Origin: Cnuibacter physcomitrellae
Lineage (GTDB): Bacteria; Actinomycetota; Actinomycetes; Actinomycetales; Microbacteriaceae
Direction: 5' to 3'
DNA: 64,000 nt
NCBI RefSeq assembly: GCF_014640535.1
Contig: NZ_BMHD01000001.1
Coordinates: forward strand, 2,110,214 to 2,174,213
Part shown: piece after piece, positions 8,187 through 16,877 of the stretch
How positions within the stretch are numbered: the first letter of the stretch is position 1
Layout: each line of letters begins with the position of its first letter
The notes under the pieces: generated by a model
Told to the model about the DNA's origin: nothing
Database searches by the model: none
The model's input: only the letters and a program-made list of their open reading frames with translations
Made by a program: the position numbers and the translations under genes

Positions 8187-10331
8187 TCAGCGCGTGGCGC
8201 GGCGGCGGCGGGCTCCGATCAGGAGCACGGATCCGGCCAGCAGGACCAGGGCTCCGAGGCCGAGGGCGGACCCCGTCTCGCCGGCTCCGGTCGCGGCGAG
8301 CTGCGTGGCGTTGCCGCCACCACCCGCCGGGACCGGCACGGGTACCGGAGCCGGCGGAACCGGCACGGGCGGCAGCGCGGCGAGGAACGCCGCAGCGTTC
8401 ACGCGGCCCGCACCCGTGGCGTCCTGCGAGGACACGCCGTTGAAGATGTTCGGCACCTCCTCGGCGGTCGAGGTGAGCGCCGCGCGCACCTGCTGCGGCG
8501 TGGCCTGCGGGTTGAGCTGAAGCCCGAGCGCGGCCACCGCGGCCACCGACGGCGCGGCGGCCGAGGTGCCGGTGAAGGAGTAGACGCCCGGATGACCGCT
8601 CACCGGCTGCTGGTTGCTGAAGAAGTTCGTCCAGCCGCCGTCGACGCCGGTGACGTCGGGCGCTCCGGAGATCGGCGTCGCGAGGGCGGCCGTGCTCGGG
8701 ATGGGCTCGAAGTAGAGGGTCGTCGGACCGGTGCCGCTGAAGGGCTCGAGGGTGTCCGGCGTCTCCGCGTTCGCGGCCACGACGCTCACGGCCGACGGGG
8801 TGCCGGCGTGACCATAGATCGACGGGCCGACGATGTCGCCGCCGGTGCTCTGGTAGTACTCGGCGCCGCCGAGGAAGCTGCCGAGGAAGATCGCCTTCAC
8901 GCGGGGCAGCGACGCCGACGCACCGCCGGTCGTGTCGCGGACGACGACGAAGTCGTAGGCGCCACCGGTCGGCTGGAAGCGGATGACCTGGAAGGGATCG
9001 ACACCGGCGAACGGAGTGAAGCCGACGACCGCACCGTTCGAGTCGAGCACGACGCCGGTGAGCTGCGTGTCGGCTGCACCGAACGGCTGAGCCCACTGCA
9101 GCATGATGCTCGCGACCCCGCCCTGGAGGTCCGGGTACAGCAGCTGGTCGGTGGGGTCGTCCGCGCCGGTGGGGCTGAAGTCGAGGCAGTCGCCGGTCAG
9201 ACCCGCCTGCGTCAGCGAGGTCGCGATGACGGCGGGGCAGTCGATCGGACGATAGCCGGGGGTCTCCCACGAGGAGATGACCGACCCGGTGCTCGGACCG
9301 ACACGACCGACGGAGGTGTCGTTGCCGGCGGCGGTGAAGAACGGGACGCCCTGGCTCTCCGCTTCGGTCACCGCGTTCGAGATGGTGCCGTCCTGGAACA
9401 TCAACTCGTCGAGGTAGCCGAGGTCGTCGACGATGATGTCCGCTCCGTCGGCGAGCAGCGCCTCGACGGAGTTGGCGAACGCCACCTGGCTGTTGCCGCC
9501 CGACGCGAACGCGAGCGTCGCGCCGGGAGCGATGCTGTGCACGAGCTGCGCCATCGCGCGGCCCTCGTCCGAGCCGGGGCCCTCCGCCTCACGGACGACC
9601 TGCACCGGCTGCGTGTAGCCGCAGGGGTTGCCGGCGCCCGGGAGCAGACCGGCGGCGACGTCCTCGGCGGGCGTCGTCAGCGCATCCGTCGACGTGCCGA
9701 ACGAGTCGGAGATGATGCCCACCTTCACGCCCGAGCCGTCCACCTTGTAGAGCTCCTGCGCCAGAGGCACGTTGAGCGGGTCGGCGAGGTTCGCCGGGAC
9801 GGTGCGGCAGTCGTCGGCGGCGGCCGCGGGGACCGCGCCCACGGCGGACGCCATCGCCTCGCGGGCCGAGCCCGAGGTGGTCGGGGCGAGGCTCTGCACG
9901 ACGCTCGTCACGTGCGGCAGGGCGGCGACGGCGTCGAGCTTCGAGGCCGGGACCGTGGCGCCGATGACGAAGTACTTCGCCGCGACGTCGTCGACGGTGC
10001 CCAGGGCGGCGAGCGCGGCGACGTCGGCGTCGCTCGGCGTGGTCGAGTAGTAGACGGTGACGGCGATGCCCTGCTCGGAGATCTGCAGCCCCGTCGGTCC
10101 GGCGCCGAGGACGTCCGCGGACTCCGTGGCGGCGTCGATCTGCTCGTTGGCGACCGCCGGATTGGTCGAGAGGTCGAGGTTCGACGCGACGGAGAGCCAT
10201 CCGGACAGCTTCTCCGACGGGTCACCCCCGGCCGTCGGCTCCGCGGATGCCGTGCCCGCGGTCATCAGGATCGCCCCTGCGGCGATGGTGACGGCCGCGC
10301 ACTGCGCAACGGCCCTGGTGAGTCTTCTCAT
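8187..10331 (-). CDS. Secreted, wall-anchored S8-type serine protease
   Basis: 714-aa exported subtilisin-like protein. Residues 1-30 are a Sec signal peptide ending near ASA-E. The peptidase core has VGIISDSFGTS (Asp 209), AAGND (oxyanion Asn about 337) and GTSAAAPSVA (nucleophile Ser 590). A classical HGT motif is absent; in its place is GSDEGRAMAQLVHSIAPG (254-270), a variant in which Glu 256 or His 265 may complete the triad. Residues about 350-580 form an insert between the core motifs. The C-terminus is Pro/Val-rich, then LAATGAGE, a hydrophobic span and RRRRATR, a sortase-type sorting signal (LAxTG). No sortase is in the window. Confidence 0.88.
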   Translation of the reverse strand: MRRLTRAVAQCAAVTIAAGAILMTAGTASAEPTAGGDPSEKLSGWLSVASNLDLSTNPAVANEQIDAATESADVLGAGPTGLQISEQGIAVTVYYSTTPSDADVAALAALGTVDDVAAKYFVIGATVPASKLDAVAALPHVTSVVQSLAPTTSGSAREAMASAVGAVPAAAADDCRTVPANLADPLNVPLAQELYKVDGSGVKVGIISDSFGTSTDALTTPAEDVAAGLLPGAGNPCGYTQPVQVVREAEGPGSDEGRAMAQLVHSIAPGATLAFASGGNSQVAFANSVEALLADGADIIVDDLGYLDELMFQDGTISNAVTEAESQGVPFFTAAGNDTSVGRVGPSTGSVISSWETPGYRPIDCPAVIATSLTQAGLTGDCLDFSPTGADDPTDQLLYPDLQGGVASIMLQWAQPFGAADTQLTGVVLDSNGAVVGFTPFAGVDPFQVIRFQPTGGAYDFVVVRDTTGGASASLPRVKAIFLGSFLGGAEYYQSTGGDIVGPSIYGHAGTPSAVSVVAANAETPDTLEPFSGTGPTTLYFEPIPSTAALATPISGAPDVTGVDGGWTNFFSNQQPVSGHPGVYSFTGTSAAAPSVAAVAALGLQLNPQATPQQVRAALTSTAEEVPNIFNGVSSQDATGAGRVNAAAFLAALPPVPVPPAPVPVPVPAGGGGNATQLAATGAGETGSALGLGALVLLAGSVLLIGARRRRATR

Positions 10332-10452
10332 CTAGGTCGGTTCCCCCACTGTCGAGACCGCGGCGTCGCGGCCTCGACCACGCTATCCAAGCCGCCGCAC
10401 CACCCGCGGCCCCCGAAGGGGAGGGCGAGCGGTTCTCCGCAGACGGGACGAG

Positions 10453-11169
10453 CTACTCAGCGGGGACGAGGCGCTTCGCCGCGACGGCGAGCTCGGCGTT
10501 CGACGCGGCGACGGAGCCGTCGGGCAGCGTGCCGACGTCCTCCAGCCCGACGCGGATGCCCTTCCCCAGCCGGGCCGCGCGCTCCACCACGGCCCAGGTG
10601 CCCGCACCGAGCCCGTGCTCCAGCTGCTCCAGGCCCACCCCGGCGCGGGCCACCACGGCCTCCATGTCGGCGATGAGACCCAGGGCCGTCTCGGGATCGG
10701 GATCCATGGCCTCGATCACGAGGCGCTCGAACCGGTCCCATCCGCCGATCGCGACGAACCGCTCGGCGTCGGCGACCGAGAGGACGCACGCCTCGATCGC
10801 CACGCCGCGCGAGACGAGCAGGGCCGACAGATCGTCGATCCCGTCCTCGCCCTGGTTCGCCGAGATCAGGTCGGGCAGCTCGGTCCAGCCGCTCACCAGC
10901 TCGAGGCGGCGCCGCGGATCGGGCTCGATCTCGGCGAAGGTGGTCACGTTGAGCGGGATGCCCGGGCAGCTCGCACGCACCGCGGTGAGCATCCGCCCCA
11001 CGTGTACCGGCTCGAGCGACTCGCGCCCGTCATCGTCGAACGCGTGCAGGTGCAGCAGGGTCGCCCCGGCCGCCACGCACTCGGCCGCGTCGCGCGCGAT
11101 CTCGTCGGGGGTGCGCGGCATGGCCGGATGCGTGCTGTCGCCGTTCAGTGCGATCTGGAGGTGCGCCAT
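10453..11169 (-). CDS. BKACE-family beta-keto acid cleavage enzyme
   Basis: Member of the beta-keto acid cleavage enzyme family (formerly DUF849), 238 aa. The family condenses a beta-keto acid with acetyl-CoA and splits it to acetoacetate and a new acyl-CoA, using a divalent metal. Seen: the N-terminal ALNGDST region, the metal-binding HLHAFDDDGRESL stretch, LNVTTFAEIEPD, and a C-terminal GLEDVGTLPDG with the metal-ligand Glu. It is shorter than classical BKACE proteins (about 270-310 aa), so it belongs to a compact subgroup of unassigned specificity. Its ATG overlaps the stop of the upstream acyl-CoA synthetase by 1 nt, so the two are coupled. Confidence 0.8.
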   Translation of the reverse strand: MAHLQIALNGDSTHPAMPRTPDEIARDAAECVAAGATLLHLHAFDDDGRESLEPVHVGRMLTAVRASCPGIPLNVTTFAEIEPDPRRRLELVSGWTELPDLISANQGEDGIDDLSALLVSRGVAIEACVLSVADAERFVAIGGWDRFERLVIEAMDPDPETALGLIADMEAVVARAGVGLEQLEHGLGAGTWAVVERAARLGKGIRVGLEDVGTLPDGSVAASNAELAVAAKRLVPAE

Positions 11170-12854
11170 CAGCTGCCGTCCGCTCGGTGCTCGGCCGCGA
11201 GACGCTCCCCGCGGGCGAAGGCGTCCTCCTCGCGCTCGCGCAGCTCGACCCGGCGGATCTTGCCGGAGATCGTCTTCGGCAGGACGAAGAACTCGATGCG
11301 GCGTACGCGTTCATAGGCCGAGAGCAGGTCGCGCGAGTGGGTGAAGATCGCCGAGGCGGTGGCCGCATCCGGCTCCCATCCCTCGGCGAGGGCGACGTAC
11401 GCCTTCACCACGCTGTGCCTGGTCGCATCCGGAGCCGGGACCACGGCCGACTCCGCCACGGCCGGATGCTGCAGCAGCACGCTCTCGACCTCGAACGGCG
11501 ACACCTTGTAGTCGGAGGACTTGAAGATGTCGTCCGTCCGGCCCACGAAGGTGATGGTGCCGTCGGCGTCGCGGGTGGCGACGTCGCCGGTGTGGAAGCG
11601 GCCGTCCGCTCGCGCGCGGGTGGTGCGCTCGTCGTCGCCCAGGTAGCCGGCCATGAGGTTGACCGGCTCCGGATCGAGCGAGAGGCAGATCTCCCCGGTG
11701 CCGGAGGGCTCGCCCGAGACCGGGTCGATGATCTCGACGGCGACGCCCGGCAGCGCTCGCCCCATCGCGCCCGGGACGATCGGGCGGCCCGGAGGGTTGG
11801 CGATGACGGCGGTCATCTCGGTCTGTCCGTAGCCGTCGCGGATGGTGAGCCCCCACGACTCCTCGACCTTCGCGATCACCCCCGGGTTCAGCGGCTCACC
11901 CGCGGAGAGGATCTCGCGGAGCGCCCTCGGCCGGTCGCCGAGGTCGGCCTGGATGAGCATCCGCCACACCGTCGGCGGCGCGCAGAAGGTCGACACGCCC
12001 GCCTCGTCGAGGCGGCGCAGCAGCGCACCGGCGTCGAACCGCGCGTAGTTGGAGACGAACACCGTCGCCTCAGCGATCCAGGGGGCGAAGAAGCAGCTCC
12101 AGGCGTGCTTCGCCCAGCCGGGCGAGCTGATGGCGAGATGCACGTCGCGCGGTCGCACCCCGAGCCAGTACATCGTGCTGAGGTGGCCGACCGGGTACGA
12201 CTCGTGGGTGTGCACCACCATCTTCGGCTTCGAGGTGGTGCCCGACGTGAAGTAGACCAGGCAGGGGTCGTCGGTGTCGACGACCACGGTCGGGGCGATG
12301 CCCTCCGCGTCGATGGAGTCGTCGTAGTCGAGCCATCCGTCGACCCGGCCGCCCGCCGCGATGAGCACCACGTCGTCCGCCTCGGGGAGGCCCTCGAACT
12401 TGGCGGCCTCGGAGGCGTCGGCGATGACGTGCGTCACCTCGCCGCGCTCGAGCCGATCGGCGAGGTCGGTGGGCGAGAGCAGCACGGTGGTGGGCAGGAT
12501 GACGGCCCCGAGCTTCATGATCGCGAGCATCGACTCCCACAGCTCCACCCGGTTGCCGAGCATGAGCATCACGTGGTCGCCCTGCTCGACGCCCTGGGCG
12601 TGCAGCCAGGCGGCGACCTCGTCGGAGCGCCAGCGCATCCGGTCGAAGCTGACCACCGTCTCGGAGCCGTCCTCCTCCACGATCCACAGCGCCGGGCGCT
12701 CGTTGCCGATCGCGATCGCGTCGAACCAGTCGATCGCCCAGTTGAAGTGCGGACCCACATCCGGCCAGCGGAACTCGGCCTCCGCCGCCTCCGCGTCGGT
12801 GCGGTGGGCGAGGAGGGTGTCGCGCGCGGCCCGGAACTGCTCTGTCGGGTTCAT
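11169..12854 (-). CDS. AMP-forming acyl-CoA synthetase
   Basis: ANL-superfamily ligase, 561 aa, activating a carboxylic acid to acyl-AMP and then acyl-CoA. Motifs include the P-loop YFTSGTTSKPKMV, YGQTEMTAV, the adenylate-binding FHTGDVATRD and, near the C-terminus, LPKTISGKIRR with the catalytic Lys. The acetyl/medium-chain (AcsM-like) type is suggested by FNWAIDWFD near the N-terminus. ATG 12854 is preceded on the minus strand by CAGACT plus 6 nt, a leaderless signature. It precedes and overlaps the BKACE gene, so the pair likely activates and cleaves keto acids. Confidence 0.9.
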   Translation of the reverse strand: MNPTEQFRAARDTLLAHRTDAEAAEAEFRWPDVGPHFNWAIDWFDAIAIGNERPALWIVEEDGSETVVSFDRMRWRSDEVAAWLHAQGVEQGDHVMLMLGNRVELWESMLAIMKLGAVILPTTVLLSPTDLADRLERGEVTHVIADASEAAKFEGLPEADDVVLIAAGGRVDGWLDYDDSIDAEGIAPTVVVDTDDPCLVYFTSGTTSKPKMVVHTHESYPVGHLSTMYWLGVRPRDVHLAISSPGWAKHAWSCFFAPWIAEATVFVSNYARFDAGALLRRLDEAGVSTFCAPPTVWRMLIQADLGDRPRALREILSAGEPLNPGVIAKVEESWGLTIRDGYGQTEMTAVIANPPGRPIVPGAMGRALPGVAVEIIDPVSGEPSGTGEICLSLDPEPVNLMAGYLGDDERTTRARADGRFHTGDVATRDADGTITFVGRTDDIFKSSDYKVSPFEVESVLLQHPAVAESAVVPAPDATRHSVVKAYVALAEGWEPDAATASAIFTHSRDLLSAYERVRRIEFFVLPKTISGKIRRVELREREEDAFARGERLAAEHRADGS

Positions 12855-12933
12855 GCTGCCAGTCTGGCCCATCCGCGCTGGTGCATCCCTGGGGCGATGG
12901 TGCTGGAATGGGACGTCGACGAGAGGATGCGGG

Positions 12934-13728
12934 ATGCGGATCGATCTGACGGGCAGGACGGCGGCGGTGACGGGGTCGACCGGAGGGATCGGGTACGCCA
13001 TCGCGCGGGGCCTCGCCGACGCGGGGGCGCGTGTGGTGGTCAACGGCCGGAGCGACGACTCCGTCTCGTCGGCGATCGGGCGGATGCGCGCCGAGCTCCC
13101 CGAGGCCGAGCTCGTGGCCGCGGTCGCCGACGTGACCACGCAGGAGGGCGCCGATCGACTGCGGGAATCGGCCGGCGACGTCGACGTGCTCGTCAACAAC
13201 CTGGGCATCTTCGGGGCGGTGCCGCCGCTCGAGATCGACGACGACGAGTGGCGCCGCTTCTTCGAGACCAACGTGCTCAGCGCGGCGCGCCTCATCCGGA
13301 TGACGCTGCCCGGCATGATCGACCGCGGATGGGGGCGCGTGCTCTCGATCGCGAGCGACTCCGCGCTCGTCATCCCCGAGGAGATGATCCACTACGGCGC
13401 GTCCAAGACCGCGCTGCTCGCGGTCTCGCGCGGGTTCGCGAAGGCGGCCGCCGGGTCCGGGGTCACGGTCAACTCGGTGATCGCCGGTCCGACCCATACG
13501 CCGGGCGTGGAGGACTTCGTCTACCAGCTCGTCGACCGCTCGCTGCCGTGGGAGGAGGCGCAGCGCGAGTTCATGCGCGTCCATCGCCCGCAGTCGCTGC
13601 TCCAGCGGCTGATCGAGCCCGAGGAGATCGCGAACCTCGTCTGCTACCTCGCCTCGCCGCTCGCCTCCGCCACCACGGGTGCCGCGGTGCGGGTCGACGG
13701 CGGCTACGTGGACTCGATCGTCCCGTAG
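12934..13728 (+). CDS. SDR-family oxidoreductase
   Basis: Classical short-chain dehydrogenase/reductase, 264 aa. Residues 13-20 TGSTGGIG bind NAD(P); NNLGIFG is the NNAG-like motif (Asn 88-89); the catalytic Ser is about 141, with YGASK giving Tyr 154 and Lys 158. The C-terminal GGYVDSIVP is typical. ATG 12934 has a GAGAGG ribosome site 7 nt upstream. It is divergent from the acyl-CoA synthetase, with about 80 bp between. Substrate unknown. Confidence 0.88.
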   Translation: MRIDLTGRTAAVTGSTGGIGYAIARGLADAGARVVVNGRSDDSVSSAIGRMRAELPEAELVAAVADVTTQEGADRLRESAGDVDVLVNNLGIFGAVPPLEIDDDEWRRFFETNVLSAARLIRMTLPGMIDRGWGRVLSIASDSALVIPEEMIHYGASKTALLAVSRGFAKAAAGSGVTVNSVIAGPTHTPGVEDFVYQLVDRSLPWEEAQREFMRVHRPQSLLQRLIEPEEIANLVCYLASPLASATTGAAVRVDGGYVDSIVP

Positions 13729-13748
13729 GCCTCACGGCGCTCGCGCCC

Positions 13749-13783
13749 GCTCCCCGCTCCCCGCTCCGCGCTCCCCGCTCCCC
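13749..13783. repeat. Five 7-bp tandem repeats (GCTCCCC)
   Basis: A short tandem tract of GCTCCCC, one unit being GCTCCGC, lies just upstream of the ribosome site (GGGAGG at 13787) of the SUMF1-domain gene. Such tracts can change copy number by slippage; here that could shift promoter or ribosome-site spacing. Confidence 0.75.
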
Positions 13784-13800
13784 GCTGGGAGGATGGACCA

Positions 13801-14547
13801 GTGGACATCGAGATGGCGGCGATCCCCGGCGGCACGGTCGCGCTCCACGACGCGCGTCGGAAGGTGCGCTGGAGCGTCGAGCTCGAGCCGTTCGAGCTCG
13901 GCCGCTACCCGGTCACCGAGGAGCAGCTGGCGGAGATGCTGGGCGAGTCGGCCGCGCATCCGCGTCGGCCTGCCACCGGCGTGAGCTGGCTGCGGGCGGT
14001 GCGCTTCTGCAACGCGGCCTCGGAGTGGGAGGGGCTCGATCCCGCGTACGCGGTCGACGGCGACGAGGTCACCTGGCACGTCGATGCCGATGGGTTCAGG
14101 CTCCCCACCGAGGCGGAGTGGGAGCTCGCCTGCCGCGCCGGCTCGACCGGGGCGCACTACGGCCCCCTGGCGGAGGTGGCCTGGACGGCGGCCGACGGGG
14201 TGACGGCGCCGCAGGCCATCGGCGGGCGGATGCCGAACGCCTTCGGCCTGTTCGACACGCTCGGGAACGTCTGGGAGTGGTGCTGGGACCTCCTCGATCC
14301 CGCCCGCTACGGCGACTACCGCGTGTTCCGCGGCGGCGGGTTCGCCGACGACGCGTGGAGCGTGCGCGCCTCGACGCGTCGCGGCGGGGCACCGCGCACC
14401 GCGCTGGAGGACCTCGGGTTCCGCGTGGCCCGCGGCGGGTTCGACGGGCCGGCGGATGCGGCGCAGGGCTGGTCGGCAGAGGTCGACCGCGAGCGCGCCG
14501 ACGTCTCCGGGCCGCTGCCGGTGGGCTGGACGCCCCGCCGACGATGA
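13801..14547 (+). CDS. SUMF1/formylglycine-generating-enzyme-like domain protein
   Basis: 248-aa SUMF1-superfamily protein. Seen: PVTEEQLAEM, the GVSWLRAVRFCNAAS motif, RLPTEAEWELACRAG (about 100-115), NAFGLFDTLGNVWEWCWD and FRGGGFADD. True formylglycine-generating enzymes end in GFRC with a pair of catalytic Cys; here the C-terminus reads GFRVAR and the Cys pair is missing, so sulfatase activation is unlikely. It may be a non-catalytic or different SUMF1 enzyme. GTG 13801 has GGGAGG 8 nt upstream. The stop overlaps the next ATG (ATGA). Confidence 0.82.
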   Translation: MDIEMAAIPGGTVALHDARRKVRWSVELEPFELGRYPVTEEQLAEMLGESAAHPRRPATGVSWLRAVRFCNAASEWEGLDPAYAVDGDEVTWHVDADGFRLPTEAEWELACRAGSTGAHYGPLAEVAWTAADGVTAPQAIGGRMPNAFGLFDTLGNVWEWCWDLLDPARYGDYRVFRGGGFADDAWSVRASTRRGGAPRTALEDLGFRVARGGFDGPADAAQGWSAEVDRERADVSGPLPVGWTPRRR

Positions 14548-15413
14548 GCGCGGGCGCGGGGGCGGGCACGGATCCTGAGGCGCGGGCCGGGGACGGCGAC
14601 AGCGGAGGCGCCCCTCGGTCGCCGGCCGTCCCCGAGGCGGTGCCGATCCCCGACGTGACGGCGGCGGACGGCACACGCCTCGCCGCCTGGACCCTCGGCC
14701 ACGGGCCGGGGCGTCCACTGCTGCTCGTCCCGGGGCAGGCGGTCGACCACCGGTCGTGGCGGCTCGCCGCTCCCGTGCTGGGGCAGGGCCGGCCGCTCGT
14801 GCTGGTGGACCATCGCGGCACCGGCGCGAGCGGACGGAGTGCGTCCGGGGTCTTCTCGACTCGCGACCTCGCCGCCGACCTCGTGCGGGTGATCGATGCG
14901 GCGGGTCTCGAGAGCGTCGACCTCCTCGGCCACTCGATGGGCGGCCGGGTGGCGCAGTGGTTCGCGGTCGACCATCCGTCCCGCCTGGGGCGACTGGTCC
15001 TCGCCGCGACGAACGCGGGTGACCGTCACACCGTGACCCGCGATCCCGAGGCAGGGGCGGCGTTGAGATCGGGAGAGATCGCCCGCATCCGCCCCTTCTT
15101 CTTCGACGACGACGTGCCCGTCGACGTCGCCCGGTCCCTGCTGGTGGTCACGACGGATGCGCGGATGCGGCAGGCCCACTACCTCGCGAGCCGCCGACAC
15201 GACGCCCTTGCCGAGCTCTCCCGGATCACGGCTCCGACGCTCGTGCTGCACGGCTCGGCCGACCGCCTCACCCCGCCCGACAGCGCGCGGCTCGTGGCGC
15301 ACACGATCCCGCGAGCGCGGCTCGCCATCCTCCGCGGCGCCGCGCACGGTGTCGTCCTCGACGGGGGGCTCGGCGCAACCCTCGCCGCCCGCTTCCTCTC
15401 GCGCCCCGTCTGA
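14544..15413 (+). CDS. Alpha/beta-fold hydrolase
   Basis: 289 aa. A disordered Ala/Gly/Pro-rich N-terminus of about 35 residues precedes a standard alpha/beta-hydrolase: LLLVPGQAVDHRSW (oxyanion region), VDHRGTGASG, the nucleophile elbow GHSMGG, the acid region LHGSADRLTPPD (Asp) and the catalytic His in GAAHGVVL. The ATG overlaps the stop of the SUMF1-domain gene by 4 nt, so the two are translated together. Substrate unknown. A hairpin follows. Confidence 0.88.
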   Translation: MSAGAGAGTDPEARAGDGDSGGAPRSPAVPEAVPIPDVTAADGTRLAAWTLGHGPGRPLLLVPGQAVDHRSWRLAAPVLGQGRPLVLVDHRGTGASGRSASGVFSTRDLAADLVRVIDAAGLESVDLLGHSMGGRVAQWFAVDHPSRLGRLVLAATNAGDRHTVTRDPEAGAALRSGEIARIRPFFFDDDVPVDVARSLLVVTTDARMRQAHYLASRRHDALAELSRITAPTLVLHGSADRLTPPDSARLVAHTIPRARLAILRGAAHGVVLDGGLGATLAARFLSRPV

Positions 15414-15418
15414 GGCAG

Positions 15419-15450
15419 GAGCCTCGCTCCCCGTCTCGGGGCGGAGGCTC
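15419..15450. terminator. Hairpin terminator between convergent genes
   Basis: GAGCCTC and GAGGCTC arms, extended by CCCC/GGGG pairing, form a stem between the hydrolase (+) and the PPOX protein (-). The right arm touches the stop codon of the latter. Confidence 0.65.
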
Positions 15451-15883
15451 ACCAGGCCTGGAGCTTCTCCGGCGTGAAGGCGATCGCGGTGCTGTAGGTC
15501 TCACCGATCTGCTCGAGCGGCATCCCGTAGTCGGCGATCGCGGCGGCGTACTTGCGCTCGTACGCCTCGCGGAAGCCTGCCAGCACCCCGGCGGCGCCAC
15601 GCGGGTCGATCTCGGCGCTGCCCGTGAGGATCACGACGTCGTCGCCGAACTCTCCCCCTGCGTTCAGGTGCAGCACCACCCGCGACCCGGCCTTCACATG
15701 CTTCACCTTCACGGTGTCGGGCTGGCTGAACACCCACGCCTTCCCGTCGTCCCAGAAGAACCAGACGGGCACCGCGTGCGGCGTCCCGTCGTCCGCCACC
15801 GTCGTGAACCACACGATCAGGTCCTCCTGGAGCATCCGCCGCGCCTTCTCATGCTCGCCCGACGTCAGGTCGATCCCGCTCAT
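15449..15883 (-). CDS. PPOX-class pyridoxamine 5'-phosphate oxidase-like protein
   Basis: 144-aa split-beta-barrel flavin/F420-binding protein, similar to mycobacterial Rv3369-type (TIGR03667-like) PPOX proteins: VWFTTVADDGTPHAVPVWF, SQPDTVKVKHVKAGSRV and DDVVILTGSAEI. These are usually F420- or FMN-dependent reductases of unknown substrate. The ATG at 15883 has an ideal GGAGG ribosome site 5 nt upstream. It is a single-gene unit divergent from glutathione peroxidase. Confidence 0.85.
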   Translation of the reverse strand: MSGIDLTSGEHEKARRMLQEDLIVWFTTVADDGTPHAVPVWFFWDDGKAWVFSQPDTVKVKHVKAGSRVVLHLNAGGEFGDDVVILTGSAEIDPRGAAGVLAGFREAYERKYAAAIADYGMPLEQIGETYSTAIAFTPEKLQAW

Positions 15884-15990
15884 GCCGCCTCCTGTTCCGT
15901 CCTCGGTCCGTGATACCCGCACCCTACGCTCGACCCCTGACGCCGGGAGGCCGGGGGCTCTGGGTCATCCGAGGGGCGTAGTGTGGCGGC

Positions 15991-16479
15991 GTGAGCGAAC
16001 TGGACGACATCGCGGTGACGACCATCAAGGGCGAGCAGACGACCTTCGGGAAGCTGGCCGACGGGCGCGTGACGCTCGTGGTCAACGTGGCCTCCCGGTG
16101 CGGGCTCGCGCCCCAGTACGAGCAGCTCGAGGAGCTGCAGCGCACGTACGGCGAGCGCGGGTTCACCGTCATCGGCTTCCCCAGCAACCAGTTCCTGCAG
16201 GAGCTGGGCAGCGAGGAGAAGATCGAGGAGTACTGCTCCGCGACCTGGGGCGTGACCTTCCCCATGTCGGAGCGGGTGAAGGTGAACGGCCGCCACGCGC
16301 ATCCGCTCTACAAGGAGCTCACCGGCGTGCCGGATGCGGAGGGCAAGTCGGGCCGGATCACCTGGAACTTCGAGAAGTTCGTCGTGAGCCCGACCGGGGA
16401 GGTGCGCCGCTTCAGCCCGCGCACGAAGCCCGACGATCCGGAGATCGTGCAGACCATCGAGGGCTGGCTCCCGGCCTAG
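15991..16479 (+). CDS. Glutathione peroxidase-family thiol peroxidase
   Basis: 162 aa; reduces hydrogen and organic peroxides, in bacteria normally with thioredoxin. Motifs: NVASRCGLAPQY with peroxidatic Cys 37, GFPSNQF with the conserved Gln/Asn, and WNFEKFVV with the catalytic Trp/Asn. Cys replaces the selenocysteine of animal enzymes. The GTG start at 15991 follows TAGTGT (15979-15984) by 6 nt, so the gene is probably leaderless. Confidence 0.92.
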   Translation: MSELDDIAVTTIKGEQTTFGKLADGRVTLVVNVASRCGLAPQYEQLEELQRTYGERGFTVIGFPSNQFLQELGSEEKIEEYCSATWGVTFPMSERVKVNGRHAHPLYKELTGVPDAEGKSGRITWNFEKFVVSPTGEVRRFSPRTKPDDPEIVQTIEGWLPA

Positions 16480-16501
16480 CCGTCAGGAGCGCGGAGCCCG
16501 A

Positions 16502-16873
16502 GTGGTCGACAGAGCCGTCCCGAACCTGCCCTCGCACGATCTCGCGCTGACGAGCGCGTTCTACGGCGCGTTCGGGTTCGGCGAGTCCTTCCGGGACGAC
16601 ACCTGTCTCATCCTCCGCCGCGGCTCCGTCGAGCTGGAGTTCTTCCCGTTCCCGGACCTGGATCCCGCGTCCAGCTCGTTCCAGTGCAGCATCCGGGTCG
16701 CCGACCTCGACGAGCTCTACGCCGCCGTCGCCGCAGTGGTGCCCGAGCGCACGAGCGGCGCCCCGCGCCTCACCGCGCCGACACGGCAGCCCTGGGGCCA
16801 GCGCGCCGCGTTCCTCATCGACCTCGACGGCACCCAGCTCCACCTCATCGCAGACAGCGCGGACGGCTCGTAG
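16502..16873 (+). CDS. VOC-family (glyoxalase/bleomycin-resistance-like) protein
   Basis: 123 aa, one vicinal-oxygen-chelate domain made of two beta-alpha-beta-beta-beta units: LPSHDLALTSAFYGAFGFGE and later WGQRAAFLIDLDGTQLHLI. It resembles the bleomycin-resistance subgroup (BLMT: compact, with ELEFFPFPDLDP), which binds glycopeptides in a dimer cleft, but this activity is not shown. It starts at GTG 16502, 22 nt after the peroxidase, probably in the same transcript. Confidence 0.8.
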   Translation: MVDRAVPNLPSHDLALTSAFYGAFGFGESFRDDTCLILRRGSVELEFFPFPDLDPASSSFQCSIRVADLDELYAAVAAVVPERTSGAPRLTAPTRQPWGQRAAFLIDLDGTQLHLIADSADGS

Positions 16874-16877
16874 CGCC

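Noticed and set aside
11148-15413. A 1421-codon + frame that looks like one giant protein
   Set aside because: Only its last 289 codons (from 14544) are a real alpha/beta hydrolase; the rest is out of frame with the ligase, SDR and SUMF1 genes it overlaps.
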